From NCBI GenBank assembly GCA_001915995.1, contig MNRO01000003.1:1-10077 (forward strand): a stretch of 10,077 nucleotides of DNA, in the 5' to 3' direction. The position numbers were made by a program, and so were the translations under genes. The DNA is from Clostridium sp. 26_21. Its GTDB lineage: Bacteria; Bacillota; Clostridia; TANB77; CAG-508. Position 1 is the first letter of the stretch, and each line of letters begins with the position of its first letter. Below, piece after piece: positions 1 to 6,759 of the stretch. Below the pieces are notes generated by a model. That model saw nothing but the letters and a program-made list of their open reading frames with translations, made no database searches and had not been told where the DNA came from.

Positions 1-171
1 TAATCACACCAATTTGCTCTAACCCTATTAAAACTAATAAAAACTCAAGTTAACAAAATTTCTCAAAAATCACAATCAAATTCTCATAACCCGAAGGCCT
101 ACATTCTTAAATTTTATTCAAACAAATAATAAATCAAGCTTAATCAACAAACAAATCAGTTCAAAAAACTA

Positions 172-200
172 TTCCCAATTATCACCAAAAGTGTTATAAT
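172..200 (+). promoter_or_regulatory. sigma-A type promoter for the CYTH gene
   Basis: A perfect TATAAT lies at 195-200 and is preceded by TG one base upstream, giving an extended -10. TTCCCA at 172-177 is a weak -35 at 17 bp spacing. Transcription would start near 207, just before the ribosome binding site TAGGAG and the ATG at 227. Nothing else is recognisable in 1-171, which is poor in G and has no ORF on either strand. Confidence 0.65.
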
Positions 201-226
201 AAAAAGAAAAAAATAGGAGAAAAACT

Positions 227-844
227 ATGAACCAAAAAACAAGTAATGAAATAACAATAAAAATAAAATGTCAATTGAGCGAATTCTATAAAATAATAGA
301 AGAAAAAGGATTCAAAAAAATAAGACAATTCTCAATGGACGACACATATTTCATACCAAAAGAAATAGAACTAGACAAACTAAGTACAAGAGACATTTTA
401 TCGAAAGCAGTATTAGTAAGAGATATTATAGGAAAAACTTCAAATAAAAGAACAAAACTAATAACATATAAAATAAAAAATATTGATGAAAAGGGAAATA
501 TATTAAATCAAGAATCCATTAACTGTAACATTTTAGATATAGAAGACGCAAAAAAGTTATTAAAAGCAATAGGATATGAAGAAATTATGAATATAAAAGA
601 AGAGGATATAATATATGAAAAAGACGGATTTGAATTAGCAATTAAAAATATAAATAATGGTGACAAGTTAATAGAAATAGAGGAAACAGAGGAGATAAAT
701 ACTATAGAAAAATTAATTCAAAAAGTAAATGAAATAGGAATACCAATTTATACAGATAACTATTTCGTAAAAAAAGCAGAAATAGAATTAGACAAAATAT
801 TAAATAAAAAAACCAAAAATGAAAAAGAACATAAAAAATATTAA
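227..844 (+). CDS. CYTH-domain protein (class IV adenylate cyclase / triphosphatase-like), divergent
   Basis: This 205-residue cytosolic protein resembles CYTH-fold enzymes (CyaB-type adenylate cyclases, thiamine or inorganic triphosphatases), which bind triphosphates in a beta tunnel lined by Glu, Lys and Arg. Visible landmarks are an N-terminal beta strand with E8 and K12, a DDTYF segment at 38-42, LVRD at 63-66, a Lys-rich strand KLITYK at 77-82, and a LIEIEE strand near 148-153. The hallmark ExExK is degenerate: the second Glu is Thr (E8-x-T10-x-K12), so catalysis is uncertain. The start is supported by the SD about 8 nt upstream and the promoter at 172-200. The C-terminus is a charged, Lys-rich tail. 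It sits 85 bp before the deformylase with no terminator between, so the two are probably co-transcribed. Substrate is not predictable from sequence alone. Confidence 0.72.
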   Translation: MNQKTSNEITIKIKCQLSEFYKIIEEKGFKKIRQFSMDDTYFIPKEIELDKLSTRDILSKAVLVRDIIGKTSNKRTKLITYKIKNIDEKGNILNQESINCNILDIEDAKKLLKAIGYEEIMNIKEEDIIYEKDGFELAIKNINNGDKLIEIEETEEINTIEKLIQKVNEIGIPIYTDNYFVKKAEIELDKILNKKTKNEKEHKKY

Positions 845-929
845 TAAAGAATTTCAGGAATACAAGAGAGCGCGTGAATCTTAGTCAAATTAATTCCAAA
901 CCCAAATAGCAAGAAAGGACCAAAATAAC

Positions 930-1340
930 ATGGTAAAAAACATAGTAAAAGATATAATGTTCCTATCTCAAAAATCAGAAAAAGCAACAGAAAAAGACAA
1001 ATACATAGCACAAGACCTACTAGACACATTAAAAGCAAACAAAGACAGATGTGTAGGACTAGCAGCAAACATGATAGGATATAATAAAGCAATAATCTGT
1101 ATATCAGGAGGAATATACGACTTTATAATGATAAATCCAAGTATAACAAATAAAAAAGAAGAATATCAAACAGAAGAAGGATGTCTATCATTAATCGGAG
1201 AAAGAAAATGCAAAAGATATAAAGAAATTGAAGTAGAATATATGGACATAAATTTCAATAAACAACACGGAAAATATAATGGATTTATTGCAGAAATAAT
1301 CCAACATGAAATAGATCATACAAATGGAATAATAATATAA
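930..1340 (+). CDS. def: peptide deformylase
   Basis: Removes the formyl group from the N-terminal formyl-Met of new proteins; a metalloenzyme acting at the ribosome exit. The metal-binding motifs are intact: EGCLS at 83-87 (Cys85) and HEIDH at 126-130 (His126, His130, catalytic Glu127). Motif I reads GLAANMIG at 43-50, where the classical form has a Pro-Gln pair after GLAA. The Gln that stabilises the transition state in E. coli-type enzymes is therefore Met here. I recall this GLAAN variant in other Firmicute deformylases, so it is probably a subfamily trait, not decay. At 136 residues it is short and lacks a long C-terminal helix. The SD AAGAAAGGA lies 10 nt before the ATG. It is likely transcribed with the CYTH gene. 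Whether it is the housekeeping copy or a second copy cannot be told from the window. Confidence 0.9.
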   Translation: MVKNIVKDIMFLSQKSEKATEKDKYIAQDLLDTLKANKDRCVGLAANMIGYNKAIICISGGIYDFIMINPSITNKKEEYQTEEGCLSLIGERKCKRYKEIEVEYMDINFNKQHGKYNGFIAEIIQHEIDHTNGIII

Positions 1341-1382
1341 AAAAATAAATTGGCTAACAACAATACGATAAATACAAAAAAT

Positions 1383-1408
1383 ATACACAAAAAACATACA
1401 CAAAAAGC
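1383..1408 (+). repeat. 13-bp tandem repeat, two copies
   Basis: ATACACAAAAAAC (1383-1395) is followed directly by ATACACAAAAAGC (1396-1408), with one mismatch. A degenerate third unit may precede it. It lies between the deformylase and the next promoter; no function is evident and A-rich slippage is the simplest explanation. Confidence 0.6.
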
Positions 1409-1435
1409 ATAAAAATTAAATAAACAAAGCAATGA

Positions 1436-1464
1436 TTGACTACTATACATAAATAGTATAAGAT
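1436..1464 (+). promoter_or_regulatory. promoter with an inverted repeat in its spacer
   Basis: TTGACT at 1436-1441 is a near-consensus -35. TAAGAT at 1459-1464 is a fair -10 at 17 bp spacing; TATAAG at 1457 is an alternative at 15 bp. The spacer holds a perfect inverted repeat, TACTAT (1441-1446) and ATAGTA (1453-1458) around six bases, placed where a bound dimeric repressor would block RNA polymerase. Any transcript meets the terminator hairpin at 1504-1555 before reaching the gene at 1636. Confidence 0.5.
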
Positions 1465-1503
1465 AAAAATGCAATTAAATTAAAATAAAAAAAATTCCAA
1501 AAG

Positions 1504-1555
1504 AAAATCAAAAGAGATACTTTTAGACAAAACTAAAGGTATCTTTTTGATTTTT
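1504..1555 (+). terminator. long intrinsic terminator hairpin
   Basis: The left arm at 1504-1526 and right arm at 1533-1554 pair over about 22 bp with one bulge and one G-U pair, around the loop ACAAAA. The arms begin and end with A and T runs, so it could work in both directions. It either closes the CYTH-def transcript, ends a short RNA of roughly 80 nt from the promoter at 1436, or acts as an attenuator in the leader of the sigma-like gene. Confidence 0.82.
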
Positions 1556-1635
1556 AAAGAAGAAAATAGTTTGAAATAAAATCTTTCTTCATAATGTGTG
1601 GCTTTTAGATAAGCAAGAAAGGAATGAAAAATAAA

Positions 1636-3087
1636 ATGGATGGAAAATCGTATGTATTAGAAAACATTATTCAAAACTATAGGATAAAAGATGAAGAAAA
1701 AGTAACATCTGAAACAATATATCAAATACTAGAAAACACAAGAATAACTATACAAGAACTAAAAAAATGTTTAGGAATCCCCAAAAATACATATGTTAAA
1801 TTAAGAAAAGGCGAAAAATGTTATTTTATATGTAGACTTTGTACAAACATAAATAATAATAGAATTAGATATAAGCCAGAAGAACGAAAAATATTAAAAC
1901 AGTATATAAAGAATGAATATTTAATTACAGAAGACATAAAAGAAATGAGAAAATATATAACAGACGATATTAGATTAATGAAAATACTTGATATAAGTGC
2001 AGAAAAATATATAAAGATATTGAATGGAAAAATAAAAAGAATAAAAAATAAGATTTTTGATTATCAAGATAAAATAAATATAAGAAATGATATAATAAAA
2101 GATACAAAAAATGACAATATTATAACTCTTAAAGAAGTAAAAAAAGCAAAAGAAGATAAAGGATATACAGACTATCAAATAAAAGAATCATTAGGTCTTA
2201 AAGCAAAACAATATAGAGAATTAATAAAAGGAAAAGAGATAAAACTTAAAAAAATTTCACCCAAAGATAAAGTAAAAGCAGATTTATTGAAAATAGATAT
2301 AGAAAATTTAAGCAAATTCGGAGATAGAGATTATTCAACAGAAGAAATAATGAATATTTGTAAAGAATATAATATTGGAATAAATACATTTATAAAAGAA
2401 ATAATTGGAAACAAGAAAAATCCAGAATTAACTCGAAAAGTATTTAATATTTCAGATGGAAAAATATATCTAGGAAAACAAAAGCAAATAAGTAACGAAT
2501 TAATTGAAAAAATATATTTAACAAAAGATAAAACAATTGAAAAATTGGCTATTGTGATAGCTCAAATGTACGGAAGATTAAACAATTTTGAAGACTTAAA
2601 ACAAGAAGTATACTTAAAATTAATAGAGAATGGTGGAAAAATTGAAACCAATTTATCTTATGATCAAAATTTAGTAATAAATGTCCTTATGAAAGGCATA
2701 AAATATGCAATGTTTAATTATTTGTCAAAAAATAAATTTGAAATAAGTCTTATTCAGCAAACAGCAGATGGTTATTTTGATTTACTAGATGTAATTGAAG
2801 ATAATACATATAATCCACAAGACGTATTTGAAAATAGTAATACAGATACATTATTAAGTAGTGAAGATATAACAGATCAACATAGAGAATTTTATGAAGT
2901 GTTAAAAAGATATTCAGATATATTGATAGATAACAGAGAAAAAGGAGTAGAAAAAATAGCTCAAACATTTAATATTAGTGTGGAGATGGTGATGCAGAAG
3001 ATGATAGAATTACAAACAATTGCAATTAATAGTCAGCTAGTAAAACTTGATTCAAGAGGACGAGTTATACTAAATGAAGTTGTTTAA
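1636..3087 (+). CDS. sigma-70-like protein with repeated N-terminal HTH-like modules
   Basis: I do not recognise this 483-residue protein as a named family. Residues about 300-335 resemble sigma-70 region 2.1-2.2: a LAIVIAQMYGRLN helix, then FEDLKQEVYLKLIENG, matching the usual DLxQE pattern. A region 2.3/2.4-like helix follows at 345-370. VEKIAQTFNISVEMVMQKM near 438-456 looks like a region 4 helix-turn-helix. The N-terminal half carries three or four modules of about 40 residues, each a helix and then L-[GD]-[IL]-x-x-x-x-Y-x-x-L-x-x-G-K (near 25-63, 96-138, 162-206, and a weaker one at 233-262). Start choice: the ATG at 1624 touches the SD AAGAAAGGA with no spacer, so the ATG at 1636 (12 nt away) is preferred. 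It may be a divergent sigma factor or a DNA-binding regulator built on that fold. No membrane segments are seen. Confidence 0.6.
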   Translation: MDGKSYVLENIIQNYRIKDEEKVTSETIYQILENTRITIQELKKCLGIPKNTYVKLRKGEKCYFICRLCTNINNNRIRYKPEERKILKQYIKNEYLITEDIKEMRKYITDDIRLMKILDISAEKYIKILNGKIKRIKNKIFDYQDKINIRNDIIKDTKNDNIITLKEVKKAKEDKGYTDYQIKESLGLKAKQYRELIKGKEIKLKKISPKDKVKADLLKIDIENLSKFGDRDYSTEEIMNICKEYNIGINTFIKEIIGNKKNPELTRKVFNISDGKIYLGKQKQISNELIEKIYLTKDKTIEKLAIVIAQMYGRLNNFEDLKQEVYLKLIENGGKIETNLSYDQNLVINVLMKGIKYAMFNYLSKNKFEISLIQQTADGYFDLLDVIEDNTYNPQDVFENSNTDTLLSSEDITDQHREFYEVLKRYSDILIDNREKGVEKIAQTFNISVEMVMQKMIELQTIAINSQLVKLDSRGRVILNEVV

Positions 3088-3146
3088 TAATTTTTACTTT
3101 AAAATATAATATATTTGAGATATAATTAAAAAGATAAAAAATAAAG

Positions 3147-3196
3147 AAAGGAGTGTATGGCGTATTTAAGTATTAAATATCTCATACAATGATATC
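3147..3196 (+). promoter_or_regulatory. SD-hairpin-AUG translation leader, copy 1
   Basis: The SD AAAGGAG at 3147-3153 is followed at once by a hairpin: outer arm TGTATG (3154-3159) pairs with CATACA (3183-3188), and inner arm TATTTAA (3163-3169) pairs with TTAAATA (3173-3179). A 3/3 internal loop and a GTA loop complete it. Eight bases then separate the hairpin from the ATG at 3197. No other SD lies near that ATG. A possible -10 (TATAAT) is at 3121-3126, but I see no convincing -35. Copy 2 is at 5098-5148. Confidence 0.75.
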
Positions 3197-3868
3197 ATGA
3201 AAACAACAGTATATTTAATAAGACACTCAGTAAGAATTAACACAAAAGACGTTATAGAAAGTTGGAAAACAAGTCAAGACAAAGTATTAAGAAGTGAAAA
3301 AATAATATTAAGTGTAACAGGAGAAAAAAGAGCAGAAATACTAAGCAATGAAGAAGAACTACAAAACATAGATGTAGTATATACAAGCAATTGTGTAAGA
3401 ACATTGCAAACAGCAAAATATCTATTAGAAAAACAACACCTAAAAGCAAATATAGATGAAAGATTTGATGAAAAAAGAGTAGGAAAGCCAAATGATAAAG
3501 AATATCCAGATTGGTATACAAGACAATATGAAGACGAAAACTTCAAAACAGAAGGAGGAGAAAGCCAAGCAGAAGTAAGAGAAAGAGTAAATGAAGCATT
3601 CCAAGAAGTTGTTAGTCAAAATAAAGGAAAAAGAATAGCAATATTTGCACATGATTATGCAATAATGTATTTCTTATTAAAATGGTGTAAATTAGAAAAA
3701 GTAACACCAAATAGAGAACTAAAATTAAGCTTTAAAGGCAAAGTAGTATTTGATAAAAGAATAAATTCACCAGAAGTATTTAAATTAACTTTAAATGACG
3801 GAAATGAAATAGAAGAAATTGAAAATATTCCATTTGATGATTTAGAGTTTGATGATTTTAATAAATAA
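3197..3868 (+). CDS. histidine phosphatase superfamily protein (phosphoglycerate mutase-like)
   Basis: A cytosolic 223-residue phosphohydrolase of the branch-1 histidine phosphatase fold. The phospho-acceptor motif is LIRHS at 7-11 (Arg9, His10; Ser replaces the usual Gly of RHG). VYTSNCVRTLQTA at 61-73 supplies the second Arg (Arg68). ERFDEKRVG near 88-96 carries the likely acid Glu92, and IFAHDYA at 149-155 holds the second catalytic His152, so the active site looks complete. The last 50 residues form an acidic tail beyond the usual core. The substrate cannot be assigned; the family includes sugar-phosphate, nucleotide and protein phosphatases. The Met start directly before the first beta strand fits the family, and translation appears to depend on the hairpin leader upstream. 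It ends in its own terminator at 3876-3927. Confidence 0.86.
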   Translation: MKTTVYLIRHSVRINTKDVIESWKTSQDKVLRSEKIILSVTGEKRAEILSNEEELQNIDVVYTSNCVRTLQTAKYLLEKQHLKANIDERFDEKRVGKPNDKEYPDWYTRQYEDENFKTEGGESQAEVRERVNEAFQEVVSQNKGKRIAIFAHDYAIMYFLLKWCKLEKVTPNRELKLSFKGKVVFDKRINSPEVFKLTLNDGNEIEEIENIPFDDLEFDDFNK

Positions 3869-3875
3869 TAAAAGC

Positions 3876-3927
3876 AAAATAGACCTAATATCCAGTAAGT
3901 TAATTACAATATTAGATCTATTTTTGT
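3876..3927 (+). terminator. intrinsic terminator after the histidine phosphatase
   Basis: The arms at 3876-3891 and 3910-3925 pair over 16 positions with one mismatch (C opposite A), around an 18-nt loop. The right arm ends in a TTTTT run. This separates the phosphatase from the bile salt hydrolase unit. Confidence 0.8.
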
Positions 3928-3951
3928 TACTAAAATTTGCAATATTTTATT

Positions 3952-3978
3952 TTACAAAGACAAAAAGAATGTTATAAT
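3952..3978 (+). promoter_or_regulatory. extended -10 promoter for the bile salt hydrolase gene
   Basis: TGTTATAAT (3970-3978) combines a TG extension with a perfect -10. TTTACA at 3952-3957 is a possible -35 but at a short 15-bp spacing. Transcription would start near 3985, leaving a leader of about 77 nt. Confidence 0.6.
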
Positions 3979-4001
3979 TAATAAAAAAATTTAATTAAGA
4001 A

Positions 4002-4047
4002 ATAATATGAATGTTTTGGGAGAGACTTTAACCAAAAAATGTATTAT
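4002..4047 (+). other. predicted 5' leader hairpin before the bile salt hydrolase
   Basis: ATAATA (4002-4007) can pair with TATTAT (4042-4047), and inside this TTTTGG (4014-4019) pairs with CCAAAA (4032-4037) around a purine-rich 12-nt loop. The hairpin ends just before the SD AAGGAGG (4050-4056). It matches no riboswitch I know and may be only a stabilising 5' structure. Confidence 0.4.
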
Positions 4048-4061
4048 ATAAGGAGGAAAAT

Positions 4062-5036
4062 ATGTGTACTGCAGCAACATATAAAACAAAAGATTTTTAT
4101 TTTGGGAGAACATTAGATTATGAGTTTTCTTATAATGAAGAAGTAACAATAATACCAAGAAATTATCAATTTAATTTTAGAAATAAAGAATCAATAATAA
4201 ATCATTATGCAATAATAGGAATGGCTTATGTAGCCGATAATTATCCATTATATTATGATGCAATAAATGAAAAAGGATTAGGAATAGCAGGATTAAATTT
4301 TGTTGGTAATGCTCATTATAATGAACCACAACAAGAAAAAGATAATATTGCACAATTTGAATTTATTCCATGGATTTTAAGCCAATGTGCTACAACAAAA
4401 GAAGCAAGAAGATTAATTGAAAAAATCAATTTACTAAATGTTCCATTTAGTGCTCAATTACCATTAGCACAATTGCATTGGATTATTTCAGATTCAGAAG
4501 AATCAATAACAGTAGAAGCGGTGAGAGATGGAATCAAAATATATGATAATCCAGTAGGAGTATTAACAAATAATCCGCCATTTGATAAGCAATTATTTTC
4601 TTTAAATAATTATATGAATTTATCTAACAAATCTCCAAAGAATTCTTTTGCACAAAATCTAGAATTACAACAGTATAGTAGAGGAATGGGAGCAATTGGA
4701 CTTCCTGGGGATTTATCATCACAATCAAGATTTGTTAGAGTGGCATTTGTAAAAATGAATTCTGTATCTGGTGAAGATGAAAACGAGAGTGTAAGTCAAT
4801 TTTTCCATATACTTAATTCAGTTGATCAGCAAAGAGGTTGTTGCCAATTAGATGATGGAAAATATGAAATTACAATTTATACATCATGTTGTAATGCAAC
4901 TAAAGGAATATATTATTATACAACTTATGATAATCATCAAATTACAGCAATTGATATGCACAAAGAAAATTTAGATGGAGAGAGTCTTATTAGATATCCA
5001 TTAATAAAAGGTGAGCATATTAATTATCAAAATTAA
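4062..5036 (+). CDS. bsh: bile salt hydrolase (choloylglycine hydrolase family)
   Basis: Hydrolyses the amide bond of glycine- or taurine-conjugated bile acids in the gut. It is an N-terminal nucleophile enzyme: Met1 is removed and Cys2 becomes the catalytic residue. The family's active-site set can be read directly: Cys2, Arg16, Asp19, Asn79, the Asn170-Asn171 pair and Arg223, at nearly the same positions as in lactobacillar enzymes. The GRTLDYEFSY segment at 15-24 and NEKGLGIAGLNF at 69-80 are typical. At 324 residues it is full length, with no signal peptide, so it should act in the cytoplasm. The SD AAGGAGG lies 5 nt before the ATG. It forms a single-gene unit with its own promoter and a hairpin terminator. 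Penicillin V acylase is the main alternative in this family, but the overall pattern favours bile salts. Confidence 0.92.
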   Translation: MCTAATYKTKDFYFGRTLDYEFSYNEEVTIIPRNYQFNFRNKESIINHYAIIGMAYVADNYPLYYDAINEKGLGIAGLNFVGNAHYNEPQQEKDNIAQFEFIPWILSQCATTKEARRLIEKINLLNVPFSAQLPLAQLHWIISDSEESITVEAVRDGIKIYDNPVGVLTNNPPFDKQLFSLNNYMNLSNKSPKNSFAQNLELQQYSRGMGAIGLPGDLSSQSRFVRVAFVKMNSVSGEDENESVSQFFHILNSVDQQRGCCQLDDGKYEITIYTSCCNATKGIYYYTTYDNHQITAIDMHKENLDGESLIRYPLIKGEHINYQN

Positions 5037-5040
5037 TAAT

Positions 5041-5076
5041 AAATATCCACAAATAGTGTAAATTTTGTGGATATTT
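5041..5076 (+). terminator. hairpin after the bile salt hydrolase, probable terminator
   Basis: A perfect 13-bp inverted repeat (5041-5053 with 5064-5076) surrounds a 10-nt loop. The T run after the right arm is short, so termination may be partial and allow some read-through into the Nudix pair. Confidence 0.62.
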
Positions 5077-5077
5077 G

Positions 5078-5086
5078 TGATATAAA
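5078..5086 (+). promoter_or_regulatory. possible extended -10 promoter for the Nudix pair
   Basis: TGATATAAA gives a TG-extended -10 with no clear -35. It overlaps the end of the upstream terminator and would start RNA near 5093, directly before the SD of the hairpin leader. Confidence 0.4.
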
Positions 5087-5097
5087 AATAAATGAAG

Positions 5098-5148
5098 AAA
5101 GGAGTGTATGGTCTATTTAAGTTATTAAATATATCATACAAGAAAAAA
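5098..5148 (+). promoter_or_regulatory. SD-hairpin-AUG translation leader, copy 2
   Basis: Same architecture as 3147-3196: the SD AAAGGAG (5098-5104) directly abuts a hairpin whose arms TGTATG (5105-5110) and TATTTAA (5114-5120) pair with TTAAATA (5125-5131) and CATACA (5135-5140), around the loop GTTA. Eight bases then precede the ATG at 5149. Changes relative to copy 1 fall in the internal loop and the terminal loop; both stems are unchanged. A longer reading frame starting at 5092 passes through the hairpin but is probably not translated as the gene's N-terminus. Confidence 0.75.
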
Positions 5149-5619
5149 ATGGATTTAACTATTGATGTTGAAGATTATAAATTAAATGTGAGGGCTACAG
5201 TAATAATTGAACATAATGGAAAGATTTTAGTACATAGAAACGTAAATTCTAACCATTATGCTTTAATGGGAGGAAGAGTTAAAATTGGAGAGGACTCAGA
5301 AACTACAGTAAAAAGAGAAGTTATGGAAGAATTAGGCAAAAAAATAGAGGTTATTGGATATGTTGCAACAATAGAGAATTTTTTTGAAATGAAAGGTTCT
5401 AAATACCATGAGATATTATTTGTACATAAAGCAGAATTTGTTGATGAGGAAGATAAAAAAATAGAGTATACTTTAAAAAATATTGAAGGAGAGGATTGGC
5501 TTAAATATGAATGGTTAGACATTTCTAAAATCGATGAATATCCATTGCTCCCAACATCAATAAAAAGTGTATTAAAAGAAAATAAATTTCCTGTTCACAA
5601 AATTAATAAAGACATTTAA
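5149..5619 (+). CDS. Nudix hydrolase
   Basis: A 156-residue cytosolic pyrophosphohydrolase of the type that cleaves nucleoside diphosphates linked to another group. The Nudix box is perfect at 42-64 (Gly42, Glu48, Arg56-Glu57, Glu60-Glu61, Gly63), giving the metal-binding helix. The preceding strands RATVIIEHNGKILVHR at 15-30 are typical of the fold. The substrate cannot be told. Start choice: an in-frame ATG at 5092 would add 19 residues, but that stretch is the hairpin leader also present before the phosphatase gene, where it is not in frame. The N-terminus MDLTxxV from 5149 also matches what I recall of related Firmicute Nudix proteins. It lies 43 bp before the Nudix-methyltransferase fusion with no terminator, so the two likely form an operon. 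Confidence 0.87.
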   Translation: MDLTIDVEDYKLNVRATVIIEHNGKILVHRNVNSNHYALMGGRVKIGEDSETTVKREVMEELGKKIEVIGYVATIENFFEMKGSKYHEILFVHKAEFVDEEDKKIEYTLKNIEGEDWLKYEWLDISKIDEYPLLPTSIKSVLKENKFPVHKINKDI

Positions 5620-5662
5620 TTTTTTATAAAACTAAACTATGATGAAAGAAATGAGGAGAATT

Positions 5663-6757
5663 ATGGCAGAATTTTGGGATATATATGATGAAAATCGAAA
5701 TAAAACAGGTAAGTTAGCAGAAAGAGATGGATACGAATTTAAGGATGGAGAATATCATGTTGTCGTAACTGGAATAATTTTCAATTCAAAATACGAAATA
5801 TTGATAAGTAAAAGAGCTTCTTGGAAGAAATATGGAGGACTATGGGAATGTAATGGTGGTTCAATATTAGCAGGAGAAACAAGCTTGGAAGGAATTTTAA
5901 GAGAATTAAAAGAAGAACTAGGTATAGCGTTTACTGAAAAGGATGCAATTTTTTTGAAAGAAGTTAAAAGAGATAAAAAAGTACCAGACTTTAAAGATTT
6001 ATGGATATTTCAAAAAAATATTCCAATTAATGAGATTACATTTCCTGATGGAGAGACAACTGAAGCTAAATGGGTTACAATTGAACAATTTATTAATATG
6101 TATAATAATAAAGAAATTGTTCCAACAATTGATTTTGGAGAAGAAGAATACAAATTAGCTGTTGAAATTCTAAAAAAGAAAAAATTAGAAAGATATTATG
6201 ATAATACAGAAGCAGATACTCCAAAGAAAAATGTAAAGTACTTTGTAGATAATATAAGTACAACTAGTGGGAAAGCAATTGATATTGGATGTGGATCTGG
6301 TAATGATTCTGTTTATTTAATAAAAAATGGATGGAGTGTTGTTTCAATTGATAAAGAAAATGTAGGAGAAAGAATTTCAAAAAGGCTAGATGCTGAAGAA
6401 CAAAAAAGATTTAAGTTTCAACAACAAAATTTTAATGATATGAAATTGGAAAAAGTAGATCTAATTGTTGCTAATTATAGTTTGCCGTTTTGCAATAATG
6501 AAAAAATAAATGATGTGTGGAGAAATATTGTAAATAGCATAAGAACAAATGGTTATTTTGTTGGAAACTTTTTTGGAATAAAAGATTCTTGGAATAAAGC
6601 TGAATCTAATATGACATTTTTTACAAAAGAGCAGGTACTAAATTTATTTGATGAATTTGATATTATTAAATTTAATGAAGTAGAAAAAGAAGGTTTAACA
6701 GGTCTTGGAAATATGAAACATTGGCATATTTTTAATGTTATAGCAAAGAAAAAATAA
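5663..6757 (+). CDS. Nudix hydrolase-methyltransferase fusion protein
   Basis: A continuous 364-residue protein with two catalytic domains. Residues 1-175 form a Nudix domain of the isopentenyl-diphosphate-isomerase-like type: WDIYDENRNKTG at 5-16, then a perfect Nudix box at 66-88 (Gly66, Glu72, Arg80-Glu81, Glu84-Glu85, Gly87). Residues 178-364 form a class I SAM-dependent methyltransferase of the TehB-like kind: YYDNTEADTP near 178-186, motif I AIDIGCGSG at 205-213, the acidic motif II Asp230, and DLIVANYSLPF at 266-276. Both active sites look complete, and no frameshift or stop lies at the junction. The ATG at 5663 follows GAGGAG by 4 nt and gives the usual Nudix N-terminus; an in-frame ATG at 5639 has no SD. 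The pairing with a second Nudix gene suggests a shared nucleotide or sugar-nucleotide substrate, but this is inference. Confidence 0.85.
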   Translation: MAEFWDIYDENRNKTGKLAERDGYEFKDGEYHVVVTGIIFNSKYEILISKRASWKKYGGLWECNGGSILAGETSLEGILRELKEELGIAFTEKDAIFLKEVKRDKKVPDFKDLWIFQKNIPINEITFPDGETTEAKWVTIEQFINMYNNKEIVPTIDFGEEEYKLAVEILKKKKLERYYDNTEADTPKKNVKYFVDNISTTSGKAIDIGCGSGNDSVYLIKNGWSVVSIDKENVGERISKRLDAEEQKRFKFQQQNFNDMKLEKVDLIVANYSLPFCNNEKINDVWRNIVNSIRTNGYFVGNFFGIKDSWNKAESNMTFFTKEQVLNLFDEFDIIKFNEVEKEGLTGLGNMKHWHIFNVIAKKK

Positions 6758-6759
6758 TT

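Noticed and set aside
88..99. 12-nt reverse-strand match to the conserved 16S rRNA segment GGCCTTCGGGTT
   Set aside because: The flanking bases do not follow 16S rRNA, so it is not a ribosomal RNA fragment; chance is the best explanation.
841..1092. Minus-strand hydrophobic ORFs here and opposite other genes
   Set aside because: Leu/Phe/Tyr-rich translations are what A-rich coding strands give on the reverse; none has an SD or a recognisable domain.
3158..3191. Short upstream reading frame starting inside the first hairpin leader, ending just before the phosphatase ATG
   Set aside because: Its ATG is only a few bases from the SD, and in copy 2 the equivalent frame stops after six codons, so the peptide is not conserved while the stems are.
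4002..4047. Riboswitch before the bile salt hydrolase
   Set aside because: A hairpin can be drawn, but no known riboswitch core is present and there is no competing terminator or SD-sequestering fold.
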